A stretch of DNA of 64,000 bases from Aeromicrobium sp. Root344 (lineage in GTDB: Bacteria > Actinomycetota > Actinomycetes > Propionibacteriales > Nocardioidaceae): NCBI RefSeq assembly GCF_001425755.1, contig NZ_LMDH01000001.1, positions 2,127,518 through 2,191,517 of the forward strand, read 5' to 3'. Below, piece by piece: positions 17,051 to 26,181 of this stretch. The position numbers and the translations under genes were made by a program. Below the pieces are notes generated by a model. That model saw only the letters and a list, made by a program, of their open reading frames with translations, was not told the DNA's origin and made no database searches. Every line of letters begins with the position of its first letter. The first letter of the stretch is position 1.

Positions 17051-17992
17051 ATGGTCTCGATGGTCATCCGTCGTGTGTTCACGGCGGTCCCGCTGCTGCT
17101 CCTGGTCTCCAGCCTGAGCTTTGTGCTGCTCTCGCTGACGCCGGGTGACGCAGCGCGGCAGATCCTCGGAACCCGAGGTACTCCGGAACAGTATGAGGCG
17201 CTCCGCCAGCAGCTCGGGCTTGACCAACCGGTGTACGAACAGTTCTGGCATTGGCTGAGTCGCGCCGTCACCGGTGACTTCGGGACGTCAATCATCAACG
17301 GGACATCCGTTGCGGGTGAGATCTGGGCTCGACTCCCGGTGACCTTGTCACTCATCAGCGGAGCCATCCTGGTGAGCGTCGTCGTGGGAGTCGCTGGCGG
17401 CGTCTTCAGTGCCGTCAAGGATGGCTGGCTCGCCAGAGCGATTGATGCACTGGTGCTCGTCGTGTGGGCTCTGCCGGTCTTCTGGGTGGGCTCGATGCTC
17501 GTGGTCGTTTTCGCCATCAAGCTCGAGTGGCTCCCTGCGGTCGGGTACGTCCCGCTCTCGGAGTCACCCACCGCCTGGGCTCGCTCGTTGGCGTTGCCGG
17601 TGTTCGCGCTGTCCCTCGGATCTGTTGCCGCCGTGGTCAAGCAGACCCGTGAAGCGATGCTCGACGTGTTGGGCAGTGACTACATCCGCATGGCGGCTGC
17701 GAACGGAATCCCACCGCGATCCCTCATCTTCCGACACGCGTTGAAGAACGCGGCCATCCCAGTGGTCACCGTTGTCGGACTGCAGACGATCGGGTTGTTC
17801 GGAGGAGCGGTCCTCATCGAGAACTTGTTCGCCGTGCCCGGCCTGGGCTCGCTGCTTGTCACGTCCGCTCTGTCCAACGACATTCCCGCAGTGCAAGCCG
17901 TCGCAGTCGTCTTCACCCTCGTCGTGATCATCGTGAACTTCGCCGTCGACATCGCATACGGCCTGCTCAACCCCAAGCTGAGGTCATCATGA
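17051..17992 (+). CDS. ABC transporter permease, DppB/OppB type
   Basis: About 313 residues with the typical DppB opening IRRVFTAVPLLLLVSSLSFVLL, the periplasmic PGDAARQILGTRGTPEQYEALRQ loop and six predicted membrane segments. The EAA-like coupling loop is DYIRMAAANGIPPRSLIFRHALKNA. I prefer ATG 17051 (17060 is also possible). The earlier GTG 16958 would force translation through the hairpin at 16981-17009 and add an unusual Arg/Gly/Pro-rich leader. It overlaps the next gene by ATGA and would pair with its permease domain to form the channel. Confidence 0.9.
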   Translation: MVSMVIRRVFTAVPLLLLVSSLSFVLLSLTPGDAARQILGTRGTPEQYEALRQQLGLDQPVYEQFWHWLSRAVTGDFGTSIINGTSVAGEIWARLPVTLSLISGAILVSVVVGVAGGVFSAVKDGWLARAIDALVLVVWALPVFWVGSMLVVVFAIKLEWLPAVGYVPLSESPTAWARSLALPVFALSLGSVAAVVKQTREAMLDVLGSDYIRMAAANGIPPRSLIFRHALKNAAIPVVTVVGLQTIGLFGGAVLIENLFAVPGLGSLLVTSALSNDIPAVQAVAVVFTLVVIIVNFAVDIAYGLLNPKLRSS

Positions 17993-19932
17993 CGCTCGTC
18001 GCACCGTTCACCGAGATCACAGACGTCTCCGGTTCGTCATCGGCGGACTCGCGCTTCGTACGCCGACTGCTCCGCCGACCGCAGGCCGTCGCCTGCCTCG
18101 TGTACCTCGCTGTCCTTGCGGTCGTCGCGATCGCCAGTCCAATCCTGCTGCCAGACGTCGCCGCTGAACGTGCCGGCGATCTTGCCGACTCGCTCCAGGG
18201 GCCGAGCTCGCAGCACTGGCTGGGCACCGACAGCTTGGGCAGGGATGTCCTGCAGCGATTGCTCGTGGGTTCTCAGGACACGCTGATCGGGGTCGGAGTG
18301 GCTCTCGTGGTTGTCATGCTGCTGGGCATCCCGCTCGGTCTGCTCGCAGGGTATGTGGGCGGTCGACTTGATCGCACGCTCTGCTGGATTGCCGACTTGG
18401 TGCTGTCGCTTCCCGCCATGGTTCTGGTCATCGTGGTGTTGTCGGTCTTCTCGCAGAATCTGGTCGCGGCGATGGTGACGATGGGAGTTCTGACGGCGCC
18501 AGCGCTCTTCCGGGTGGTGCGCGCTGCGACGCTGCCGGTTCGGGAACAGCTGTACATCGCTGCGGCGGTCGTGGCCGGCCTGTCACCGTCATACATCGTC
18601 AGGCGTCACGTGCTGCCCCGAATCGTCGGACCGATCATTGTGCAGCTCTCATTGCTGGCGGCAGGCGCGCTGCTTCTCCAGACCGGCCTGGCGTTTCTCT
18701 CGCTCATTGCCGGCCCGCCCGCGCCGAGCTGGGGAGGAATGGTCGCCGATGGCGTCGGGGTGATGTTCCAGCAAGGGTGGCTGATCTGGCCACCCGGAAT
18801 CGCGATCGCGCTGACGGTGCTCGCACTCGGGCTCCTCGGTGATGCGGTGCGAGACGTGAGCACCGAAGGGTGGTCGCCGAAGAGGAGCCCGTCTCGCTCG
18901 ACGAAGCAGCGCGAGAAGAAGAAGGGCGCGGATGCGCCGGCGATTTCGGTCGACGATGATGTCCTGCTCGGCATCCGGAACCTCACCGTCTCCTTCGCGT
19001 CGTCAGGCGGGAATGTCCGGGCGGCCGAACGAGTCTCCTTCGAGGTCGGCCCGGGCGAGACGGTTGGCGTCGTCGGTGAATCCGGCTGCGGGAAGACCAC
19101 GACAGCTCTTGCGATCCTGGGCATGCTTGGACACGGCGGCCATGTGGAAGACGGCGAGGCACATTTCGCCGGACAGGACCTTCTCACGCTTTCGGAGCGC
19201 GACATCCAAGAGGTGCGCGGCAGCGAGATCGCCTACATCTCCCAGGAGCCGATGGTCAGCCTGGATCCGGCATTCCGCATCGGCTGGCAGCTGGAAGAAG
19301 CGGTGCGGGCGAACACCCCGCTTCGGGGCGCCGACGCGAAACGTCGGGTGCAGGAACTCCTGGAACAGGTGCAGCTGCCGGATCCAACGAGGGCGGCGCG
19401 GATGTATCCTCACGAGCTCTCGGGTGGCATGGCGCAACGGGTGGTCATCGCGCGGGCGCTGGCTGGCGAACCACGACTCTTGATCGCGGATGAGCCCACC
19501 ACAGCCCTCGACGTGACGATGCAGGTCGAGATCCTCGAGCTCCTGCGTTCGTTGCAGCGAGACCACGGGATGGCGATCCTCTTGGTCACCCATGACCTGG
19601 GTGTCGTGGCCGACATCTGCGATCGGGTGGTCGTGATGTACGCGGGTGAGGTGGTCGAGACGGCCAGTGTGGCGGATCTGTTCGCGCGCCCCGGTCATCC
19701 GTACACACAGGCGCTTCTGGCCTCCAATCCCCACAACCAGCATGCCGCCGGGATGCTGCCGACCATCCCCGGATCCGTGCCCGAGCTCGGAGCCATGCCG
19801 CCCGGGTGCCGCTTCCTCCCGAGATGCACCCAGTCCACGCCGGCGTGCGAGCTCGGGACGATCCCGCTCCTCCAGATCGGCGAACGACACGAAAGTCGCT
19901 GCGTCCACGCCCGAGAGGTTCGATCGACATGA
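17989..19932 (+). CDS. ABC transporter fused permease (DppC) and ATPase (DppD)
   Basis: A 647-residue fusion. Residues 1 to about 290 are a DppC-type permease with WLGTDSLGRDVLQRLL, GGRLDRTLCWIADLVLSLPAMVL and the coupling loop AAAVVAGLSPSYIVRRHVLPRI. A basic linker (SPKRSPSRSTKQREKKKG, about 305-322) leads to the ATPase: Walker A GESGCGKTTT (about 363), Q-loop SQEPMVSLDP, signature LSGGMAQR, Walker B LLIADEPTTALD and H-loop THDLG. The oligopeptide-type Cys-rich tail is CRFLPRCTQSTPAC. Fused DppCD proteins are known among actinobacteria. Both ends overlap neighbours by ATGA. Confidence 0.92.
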   Translation: MTLVAPFTEITDVSGSSSADSRFVRRLLRRPQAVACLVYLAVLAVVAIASPILLPDVAAERAGDLADSLQGPSSQHWLGTDSLGRDVLQRLLVGSQDTLIGVGVALVVVMLLGIPLGLLAGYVGGRLDRTLCWIADLVLSLPAMVLVIVVLSVFSQNLVAAMVTMGVLTAPALFRVVRAATLPVREQLYIAAAVVAGLSPSYIVRRHVLPRIVGPIIVQLSLLAAGALLLQTGLAFLSLIAGPPAPSWGGMVADGVGVMFQQGWLIWPPGIAIALTVLALGLLGDAVRDVSTEGWSPKRSPSRSTKQREKKKGADAPAISVDDDVLLGIRNLTVSFASSGGNVRAAERVSFEVGPGETVGVVGESGCGKTTTALAILGMLGHGGHVEDGEAHFAGQDLLTLSERDIQEVRGSEIAYISQEPMVSLDPAFRIGWQLEEAVRANTPLRGADAKRRVQELLEQVQLPDPTRAARMYPHELSGGMAQRVVIARALAGEPRLLIADEPTTALDVTMQVEILELLRSLQRDHGMAILLVTHDLGVVADICDRVVVMYAGEVVETASVADLFARPGHPYTQALLASNPHNQHAAGMLPTIPGSVPELGAMPPGCRFLPRCTQSTPACELGTIPLLQIGERHESRCVHAREVRST

Positions 19933-20960
19933 AGACGATGAACAGCGACGAACAGGTCCTTGCGGTCAGGGAGCTGACCGTGGAGTACCCGCAGGGACGC
20001 GGACGCGATCCGCTGCGTGCAGTTGACAAGGTGACATTCGACATCGCCCAAGGTGAGACGCTGGGGCTCGTTGGTGAGTCCGGGTCCGGCAAGTCGACGA
20101 TCGGCCGGGCCATCCTGGGGCTTGTCTCGCCGACGGCAGGGTCGATCGAGTTCGGCGGCCAGGACATCACTCGTGCCGGCAACCGGGAGCGACGAGCCCT
20201 CAGCCAGGACCTGCAGGTGATCTTCCAGGATCCCTACAGCTCGCTGAATCCAAGCCGCACCATCGGGACGACCCTGGCAGAGTCGCTTCGACTCCACCCG
20301 GAGCTGTCCAAGGGCCAGGTCCGGGATCGGGCGGCAGAGGTTCTGGGTCGGGTCGGTCTGCCGCGAACTGCGATCGACCGCTTTCCGTCCAACTTCTCCG
20401 GTGGACAGCGGCAGCGGATCGCGATTGCCAGGGCACTGATGGTCGAGCCACGACTGGTCATCTGCGACGAACCTGTCAGCGCCTTGGACCTGTCTGTGCA
20501 GGCTCAGGTTCTGAACCTGCTCAGCGAGCTTCAGCGCGAGTTCAACCTCGGCTATCTCTTTGTGGCTCATGACCTGGACGTCGTTCGCCATCTGTCGCAT
20601 CGGATCATCGTGCTGTTCGGCGGTCAGGTCATGGAGGAAGGGCCCGCAGAGGCCGTCTACTCCAAGCCGTTGCATCCCTACACCAAGGCGCTGCTCGATG
20701 CGGCGCCGGTGCCCGATCCTGTCCTCCAGGCTGCCCGCCGCACACGGCGCGAGCAATTGCCCATCGTCAGCGGTGCCGGCCAGCCGGCGGGATGCCCCTT
20801 CGCGACTCGGTGCCCCCACGCGCTTCCGGTGTGCCATTCCGAACGGCCAACGATGGAGGTGACGCCCGCCGGGACATCGGTGGCGTGTCATCGCTGGCGA
20901 GATCTCAACTCCGTTCCAACCCTCGAACTACCAGACAGGAAAATCTCACATGCCCGTTGA
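19929..20960 (+). CDS. ABC transporter ATP-binding protein, DppF/OppF type
   Basis: A 343-residue ATPase: Walker A GESGSGKST (about 48), Q-loop FQDPYSSLNP, signature FSGGQRQR, Walker B LVICDEPVSALD, H-loop AHDLD, and the C-terminal oligopeptide domain with GCPFATRCPHALPVC. The ATG at 19929 overlaps the fusion gene stop (ATGA). Together with the ATPase half of the fusion it would form the heterodimeric motor. Its last 11 bases overlap the esterase gene that follows, tying import to hydrolysis. Confidence 0.93.
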   Translation: MKTMNSDEQVLAVRELTVEYPQGRGRDPLRAVDKVTFDIAQGETLGLVGESGSGKSTIGRAILGLVSPTAGSIEFGGQDITRAGNRERRALSQDLQVIFQDPYSSLNPSRTIGTTLAESLRLHPELSKGQVRDRAAEVLGRVGLPRTAIDRFPSNFSGGQRQRIAIARALMVEPRLVICDEPVSALDLSVQAQVLNLLSELQREFNLGYLFVAHDLDVVRHLSHRIIVLFGGQVMEEGPAEAVYSKPLHPYTKALLDAAPVPDPVLQAARRTRREQLPIVSGAGQPAGCPFATRCPHALPVCHSERPTMEVTPAGTSVACHRWRDLNSVPTLELPDRKISHAR

Positions 20961-21927
20961 CCCGTTCCTCGAGCCTCTTCTCTCGCAGTTCCAGCCGATG
21001 CCGGACGACGTTGCGGAGCACATGCCAGAATTTCGTGCACAGGCCATTGCGATGGTCGAAGGTCTGGTCGATGCGTTGGCTGAGCCCGGTCCGGAGGTGC
21101 GCGAGCGCCGAGCACACCTGGTTGACGTGGCCGGAGGTGCCATCGAGGTCCTCGTCTATCAGCCCTTCGAGCCTGGACCTCATCCCGTCCATCTGTACTT
21201 CCACGGCGGTGGCTGGGTGGCTGGATCAGCTGGCGAGCCGGGAGTGGACATCCTGGCGAGGGAGCGGTGCATCGGAGCTTCGTGTGTGGTTGTGTCTGTG
21301 GACTATCGGTTGGCGCCAGAGCACAAGTTCCCGGTGGCACTCAACGATTGCCATGCCGTCCTCGACTGGGTCGTCGCGAACGCCGATGAGCTCGAGGTGC
21401 GTACTGACGCGATCACCATCGGTGGGGGATCTGCCGGGGCCAACCTCGCAGCTGCCCTGGCGCTGAAGGTTCGCGACGAAGGTGGACCGTCGATCGCGTT
21501 CCAGCTCCTCGAGGTACCCAGCCTCGACCTCACGTTGAGCCTGCCGTCGCACACGGAGTACGACGGCTATGCCCTCCACAAGAAGGATGTCGAGGCACTG
21601 CGCATCATGTACCTCCCCGACCCGGAGCTGGTCACGAACCCGTACGTGTCGCCACTGCACTCGTCGGACCTGTCGGGCCTGCCTGCCGCGCACATCATGA
21701 CGGCCGAGTACGACATGCTTCGCGACGACGGAGCGGAGTACGCCCGCAAGTTGCGGGAGGCCGGCGTACCAGTGACCGTTGCGATGCATGCCGGTCACGT
21801 GCACTCGTCCGCCGGGATCACGAAGACGATGGAGATCGCGCGCATCTGGCGTGACGAAGCCATTGCCACGCTGCGGCTGGCCAACAGCGACGCGATCGAG
21901 ACCGCAGAAGCAGCGCACGTTGAGTGA
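20950..21927 (+). CDS. Alpha/beta hydrolase, HSL family esterase
   Basis: A 325-residue family IV esterase: HGGGWVAGSAG oxyanion loop (about 84), DYRLAPEHKFP, nucleophile GGGSAGAN (Ser about 160), acid in AEYDMLRDD, and His in AGHVHSSAG. ATG 20950 lies inside the end of the ATPase gene, with AGGAAAA about 7 bp upstream. No signal peptide is visible, so it acts on imported material. It is only moderately similar to the esterase at 10091, so the two may cut different esters. The beta-glucosidase gene starts within its last codons. Confidence 0.93.
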   Translation: MPVDPFLEPLLSQFQPMPDDVAEHMPEFRAQAIAMVEGLVDALAEPGPEVRERRAHLVDVAGGAIEVLVYQPFEPGPHPVHLYFHGGGWVAGSAGEPGVDILARERCIGASCVVVSVDYRLAPEHKFPVALNDCHAVLDWVVANADELEVRTDAITIGGGSAGANLAAALALKVRDEGGPSIAFQLLEVPSLDLTLSLPSHTEYDGYALHKKDVEALRIMYLPDPELVTNPYVSPLHSSDLSGLPAAHIMTAEYDMLRDDGAEYARKLREAGVPVTVAMHAGHVHSSAGITKTMEIARIWRDEAIATLRLANSDAIETAEAAHVE

Positions 21928-23347
21928 CGCGCAGCGGGACCTGGCGGCGAGGTCCGAGACGCCTCGTCGAATCTTTCCACCCGGCTTCGTTCTCGGGGCA
22001 GCCACCGCGGCCTATCAGATCGAGGGCGCTCACGATGCCGACGGTCGGGGCGCTTCGATATGGGACGTCTTCAGTCACACGCCTGGCCGGACGATGGGCG
22101 GCGACACCGGCGACGTCGCGGCGGACCACTACAACCGGTTGAACGACGATCTCGATCTCATGCAGTCCTTGGGGCTGCAGGCCTATCGGTTCTCCGTCTC
22201 GTGGCCGCGCATCCAGGCCGACGGGTCAGGCCCGGCCAATCTGCTGGGCATCGACTTCTATTCTCGTCTGATCGACGGCCTGCGCGAACGCGACATCACG
22301 CCCATTGCCACCCTCTATCACTGGGACCTGCCGCAAGCGCTCGAGGACGCGGGCGGCTGGCCGGAGCGCGACACGTCGTACCGGTTCGCCGAGTACGCCT
22401 CGATCATGGGCAATGCGCTGGGCGATCGAGTGGCGATGTGGACGACCCTCAACGAACCGTGGTGCTCCGCCTTCATGGGATACGCGTCGGGGGAGCACGC
22501 TCCCGGTCGCACCGACGATCTCGCTGCGCTGACGGCGAGTCACCACCTCAACCTCGCGCACGGGCTGGCCTTGAGCGCACTGCGCGATTCGGTCTCCGAT
22601 CCGTCGGCGCAGTACTCGGTCACGCTCAACTTCCATGGCTTGGAGCCCGTCGACTCGACCTCGCCGGAGGCCATCGCACGCATCGACGCGCTCACACACC
22701 GGACCTTCCTCGACCCGATGCTGAACGGCCGGCTCTCCGATCGGCTTGTGAGCGACACGCAGGGCATCACCGACTGGTCCTTCGTCGAGCCGGGTGACCT
22801 TGCGCTCATCAACCAGCCCATCGATGTGCTGGGCCTGAACTACTACTCCTCCGACGAGGTCCGGATGCGAGACCATGCCGGCGACGACAACCCGACTGCG
22901 TGGCCCGGGAGCCGCAACGTCGAATTCGTACCCACGCGACGGTCACGCACTGCGATGGGGTGGGGGATCGTGCCTGAGGGGCTGGAGACGCTGCTCGTGT
23001 CACTGAGCACGGAATTCCCCGACCTGCCACTGATGGTCACCGAGAACGGGGCTGCCTTCGATGATGTCGAGGAGCGGGGGGCGGTCCACGACGAGGACCG
23101 CGTCGCCTACCTCAGCCAGCACTTCGACGCGGCTCTGCGAGCCATCGACCGCGGCGTCGACCTGCGGGGCTATCTCGTGTGGTCCCTGATCGACAACTTC
23201 GAGTGGGCCTTGGGATACGCAAAGCGGTTCGGCATCATCCGAGTCGACTACGAGACCCTGGAGCGCACCGTCAAGGACAGCGGCACGTGGCTGGCAGATG
23301 TCATCTCGTCACAGCCTCGCAGCCGGCCCCTCGTCGAACACAACTAG
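21920..23347 (+). CDS. Glycoside hydrolase family 1 beta-glucosidase
   Basis: A 475-residue GH1 enzyme: N-terminal FPPGFVLGAATAAYQIEGA, acid/base Glu in TLNEPW (about 178), nucleophile Glu in VTENGAAF (about 374), and the C-terminal VWSLIDNFEWALGYAKRFG aglycone/glycone loop. The best start is TTG 21920, overlapping the esterase stop (TTGAGTGA); no ATG or GTG lies nearby in frame. It lacks a signal peptide and would cleave a beta-glucoside after import. Its position at the end of an import/esterase operon suggests an acylated or aromatic plant glycoside. Confidence 0.93.
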   Translation: MSDAQRDLAARSETPRRIFPPGFVLGAATAAYQIEGAHDADGRGASIWDVFSHTPGRTMGGDTGDVAADHYNRLNDDLDLMQSLGLQAYRFSVSWPRIQADGSGPANLLGIDFYSRLIDGLRERDITPIATLYHWDLPQALEDAGGWPERDTSYRFAEYASIMGNALGDRVAMWTTLNEPWCSAFMGYASGEHAPGRTDDLAALTASHHLNLAHGLALSALRDSVSDPSAQYSVTLNFHGLEPVDSTSPEAIARIDALTHRTFLDPMLNGRLSDRLVSDTQGITDWSFVEPGDLALINQPIDVLGLNYYSSDEVRMRDHAGDDNPTAWPGSRNVEFVPTRRSRTAMGWGIVPEGLETLLVSLSTEFPDLPLMVTENGAAFDDVEERGAVHDEDRVAYLSQHFDAALRAIDRGVDLRGYLVWSLIDNFEWALGYAKRFGIIRVDYETLERTVKDSGTWLADVISSQPRSRPLVEHN

Positions 23348-23367
23348 CCATCGGGCACCCACATTCT

Positions 23368-23407
23368 GGGCGGCGCCGTCTCTTCCTCCAGTGGGGTGGC
23401 GCCGCCC
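23368..23407. terminator. Bidirectional terminator hairpin between beta-glucosidase and lacI paralogue 2
   Basis: GGGCGGCGCC (23368-23377) and GGCGCCGCCC (23398-23407) form a perfect 10 bp GC-rich stem with a 20 nt loop. It lies 20 bp after the beta-glucosidase stop and between convergent genes. No T-run follows. The remaining bases to 23503 show nothing else. Confidence 0.55.
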
Positions 23408-23503
23408 GACTTCATAGGGCACGAATAGCACTGTGAGTCGCGCAGCCGGCTACCCATCGGTCGGCCCGAAAGGTGGGATCGGCGACCCGCGTCCGAGTTC
23501 CGC

Positions 23504-24508
23504 TCAGGGTGTGGCCGACAGGTCTTGCACCGATTGCCGGATCTGGAGCTGCAGGATCTCGTCGGACCCACGGACCTCAGTTCCGGATTCAGTGATCAGG
23601 GCGGCGAGTCGCTGAACCTCGACGCCGAGGCCGAATCCGACGGAGCTGAGCGGCGGCCGGGTCATCCGAGTGAAGCAGGAGTCGTCCACGCCGATCAGTG
23701 AGACATCCTCTGGCACGGCGATTCCGGCTCCGTGGGCAGCCATCAGGATGGAGAGGGCCACCTCGTCGTTGTAGGCACATATCCCGGTGACCCGATCCCG
23801 TGCCGCAGAGATGACCCATGTGGCGAGGCGGGCGCCGCCGTTGTCGACGTCGCGGTACTCGATGAGATCCGCATTTCGTCGCTGCGCCTCCTCGCGCGCC
23901 CCTTCGAGGCGAGGTTCGCTGAACCAATCCAGGTTCCGGTCGTGCGGAAGGACGTAGGCCACCGACGCGTGCCCGCGATCCACGAGAGCCGCGACCTGCA
24001 GTCGGCCGATGTCCGACTGTCGTAGCCCGGCAAGGTCTGGCCGGCCAGGCACGTCGCCCATGAACGCGACGAGTGAAATGCCGCGGGCTTCAGCGTAGGA
24101 GACCTCGATCTCGCTCAGGTCGCACATGGCGACGATCGTCGTCGGCGTGAGGGCGCCAAGCACCTGGCTCAGATCGTCGTCGGGCCTTCGCTGATGAGCC
24201 AGCATCGTCAACCCGGAGTCCGCGAGGCGTGCACTGAGGCTCTCGAGCAGGACGCCGAGCGGCCCGGTGATGGGCCAGTCAGGAAGGAGGCACAGCACGA
24301 CGTCACTGTGACCCATTTTCAGGGCTCTGGCCTCAGGTAACGGCGCGTACCCGAGCGCCTCGGCGGCTGTCAGGACGCGGCGGCGGGTCTCCTCCGGGAT
24401 CGCGCTGTTGGGTCGATCATTGAGGACGAAGCTCACGGTCGTACGCGAGACGCCAGCCGCCTCGGCGACGTCCTTGCCGCTGACCTTGCGGTGCTGCCTT
24501 GGGGGCAC
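23504..24508 (-). CDS. LacI-family transcriptional regulator (paralogue 2)
   Basis: A 334-residue LacI/GalR regulator with helix-turn-helix SGKDVAEAAGVSRTTVSFVLNDRPN and an effector domain sharing long blocks with the regulator at 14001 (VVLCLLPDWPITGP, LTMLAHQR, VAMCDLSEIEV, VTGICAYNDE, VSLIGVDDS). The recognition helices are nearly identical, so both should bind the same operator family. GTG 24508 is the start, with AAGGG about 9 bp upstream. It is divergent from the hydrolase at 24623, and the operator at 24570-24586 lies between them. The conserved effector pocket suggests similar inducers for both paralogues. Confidence 0.93.
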   Translation of the reverse strand: MPPRQHRKVSGKDVAEAAGVSRTTVSFVLNDRPNSAIPEETRRRVLTAAEALGYAPLPEARALKMGHSDVVLCLLPDWPITGPLGVLLESLSARLADSGLTMLAHQRRPDDDLSQVLGALTPTTIVAMCDLSEIEVSYAEARGISLVAFMGDVPGRPDLAGLRQSDIGRLQVAALVDRGHASVAYVLPHDRNLDWFSEPRLEGAREEAQRRNADLIEYRDVDNGGARLATWVISAARDRVTGICAYNDEVALSILMAAHGAGIAVPEDVSLIGVDDSCFTRMTRPPLSSVGFGLGVEVQRLAALITESGTEVRGSDEILQLQIRQSVQDLSATP

Positions 24509-24561
24509 GGCACGCCCTTCTGCTCGATGCAGCCTTGCCAGACTGCATGTCCCAGACTACA

Positions 24562-24591
24562 TTGCTGACACGAGTTACTAACTCGTATCGT
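24562..24591 (+). promoter_or_regulatory. Promoter with LacI-type palindromic operator
   Basis: TTGCTG (24562-24567), 18 bp spacer and TATCGT (24586-24591) form a promoter toward the hydrolase at 24623. The spacer holds ACGAGTTACTAACTCGT (24570-24586), a 17 bp palindrome with one central base. A repressor here would block the polymerase. It also lies upstream of lacI paralogue 2 on the other strand, allowing autoregulation. Confidence 0.65.
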
Positions 24592-24622
24592 CGTTGTCGG
24601 CCAGATGCGGTGAAGGAGTCCG

Positions 24623-25456
24623 ATGCCCGAGATGATCAAGAAGGACGGGGGCGTCACCTTCTTCGATGCTCGCGGTCCGCTCGACGGCACGCCCGTCGTG
24701 CTCATCGAGGGTCTCGGCGCCCATCTGCACGGATGGCGTGATGGGTTCTGTCAGTCATTGCTCGATGAAGGATTTCGAGTCATTCGGTTCGACAACCGAG
24801 ATGTGGGTCTCTCGCAGCACTACCCCGACCAAACGTACGGACTGGGCGACATGGCCGATGACGTGCATGAGCTCATCGAGCACCTCGGCGCTGGACCTGT
24901 TCACATCGTCGGTCAGTCCCTGGGCGGCATGCTGGCTCAGCATCTCGTGACGCGTCACCCGCACGACGTGGCGAGCATGGCGCTGCTCTACACCGCGACT
25001 TCGGCTCGGCATCTCGCGGGATCTGACCGCGGTGTCGAGACCCTGCAAGCCGTCCGACATGCCTCGAGTCGCGATGAGGCGATCGAGGTGCACATCGAGC
25101 AGGAGCGCACCTGTGCGTCGAGGAGCTACTCGTTCGACGAGGCATGGAAGCGCGAGCTGGGTGGGCTGATGTGGGATCGCTGCTACGACCCGGATGGGGT
25201 CGTCCGACAGGCCCGCGCCTTGTTCGGTGACACGATGGATCTTGCGGGTATCGCCGCGGTAGCAGTGCCGACACTCCTGATCCACGGCACCAGCGACCGG
25301 CTGATTGCCGAGACCGGATCGATCGAGCTGCACGAGCTGATCCGCGACAGTGAGCTGTGGCTGGTCGACGGAATGGGTCATGACCTTCCGCGAGAGCTCT
25401 GGCCCGAGATCACCAACCGCATTCTGGCAAACATCCAGCGTGCTCGGGTACTCTAG
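24623..25456 (+). CDS. Alpha/beta hydrolase (epoxide hydrolase/esterase-like)
   Basis: A 277-residue single-domain alpha/beta hydrolase. It shows FDNRDVGLSQH after strand 4, nucleophile elbow GQSLGGM (Ser about 98), acid in HGTSDRLI, and catalytic His in DGMGHDLP. Family members include esterases, lactonases and C-C hydrolases, and the sequence alone does not separate these. ATG 24623 follows GAAGGAG. It is controlled by the LacI-type promoter just upstream and is followed by tetR after about 60 bp, so it belongs to the same regulon as the ABC operon. Confidence 0.88.
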   Translation: MPEMIKKDGGVTFFDARGPLDGTPVVLIEGLGAHLHGWRDGFCQSLLDEGFRVIRFDNRDVGLSQHYPDQTYGLGDMADDVHELIEHLGAGPVHIVGQSLGGMLAQHLVTRHPHDVASMALLYTATSARHLAGSDRGVETLQAVRHASSRDEAIEVHIEQERTCASRSYSFDEAWKRELGGLMWDRCYDPDGVVRQARALFGDTMDLAGIAAVAVPTLLIHGTSDRLIAETGSIELHELIRDSELWLVDGMGHDLPRELWPEITNRILANIQRARVL

Positions 25457-25463
25457 CCAGTAC
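25448..25463 (+). promoter_or_regulatory. GTAC-N8-GTAC site upstream of tetR
   Basis: GTACTCTAGCCAGTAC, with GTAC at 25448-25451 and 25460-25463, has the same GTAC-N8-GTAC form as the sites at 15141 and 26210. It overlaps the hydrolase stop and lies 56 bp before the tetR start, a plausible autoregulatory operator. Confidence 0.4.
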
Positions 25464-25518
25464 AACATACAGGCTTGTGGGCTCCATAAAAGTCTCACGG
25501 TCCGACTCAGGAGGCCCG

Positions 25519-26145
25519 TTGACGAACGCAGCGAATCGCGTCGGCTCATCTGCCATTCGGACCCCTCGTCGCCGATCCGTCGACAACGGCCGGCAGGAGG
25601 AGTTGTTGCGTGACGTCGCCGAGATCTTCTTCCAGGAGGGCTTCACCAGCGTCGGCGTGGACGACCTCTCGAAGCGTCTCCGCTGTTCGAAGGCAACCCT
25701 CTACGCGATCGCTGGCTCCAAGGAACAGCTCGTCCTGAGGATCACCAAGCGCTTCTTCGCCTCATCGGCCGCCAAGATCGAAGAGGCGATCGCCGTGGAG
25801 AATGACTCGAGGAAGTTGATTCAGCGATACCTGGAGGGCGTCGGTGAAGCAATGGGCTCGATGTCCCCCCGCTTCTATGAGGACATGATTTCCTACAAGC
25901 CGACAGCTGACGTCTATTCCGACAACGCGGCAACGGCAACCAAGCGTGTCCGCGAATTCATCGCAGCCGGCGTCGAGGATGGATATTTCCGTCAGGTGCA
26001 CGGCGTCTTCGCAGCTCAGCTCGTCGGCCTCGCGATCGAGGGGATCCACTCCGGTCAGCTTCTCGAAGGCTCGGACTTGACGCCTGGGCAGGCCTTTTCC
26101 GAGCTCGGCGACCTGATCCTGAACGGCCTGCAGACCACGGACTGA
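25519..26145 (+). CDS. TetR-family transcriptional regulator
   Basis: A 208-residue TetR regulator with helix-turn-helix LLRDVAEIFFQEGFTSVGVDDLSKRLRCSKATLYAIAGSKEQL (quoted here as the region around residues 30-75; the turn is VDDLSKRLRCSKATLY). The C-terminal half has a helical ligand domain ending DLILNGLQTTD. I chose TTG 25519, which has AGGAGG 4 bp upstream; GTG 25477 would add 14 residues but has no ribosome site. It sits directly before the CocE operon, whose promoter contains GTAC-N8-GTAC, the likely binding site. It may also govern the ABC operon through the matching module at 15113. Confidence 0.88.
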   Translation: MTNAANRVGSSAIRTPRRRSVDNGRQEELLRDVAEIFFQEGFTSVGVDDLSKRLRCSKATLYAIAGSKEQLVLRITKRFFASSAAKIEEAIAVENDSRKLIQRYLEGVGEAMGSMSPRFYEDMISYKPTADVYSDNAATATKRVREFIAAGVEDGYFRQVHGVFAAQLVGLAIEGIHSGQLLEGSDLTPGQAFSELGDLILNGLQTTD

Positions 26146-26181
26146 CGTCGATCAGTGGGGTGGATTGGAATAGTTCGTACT

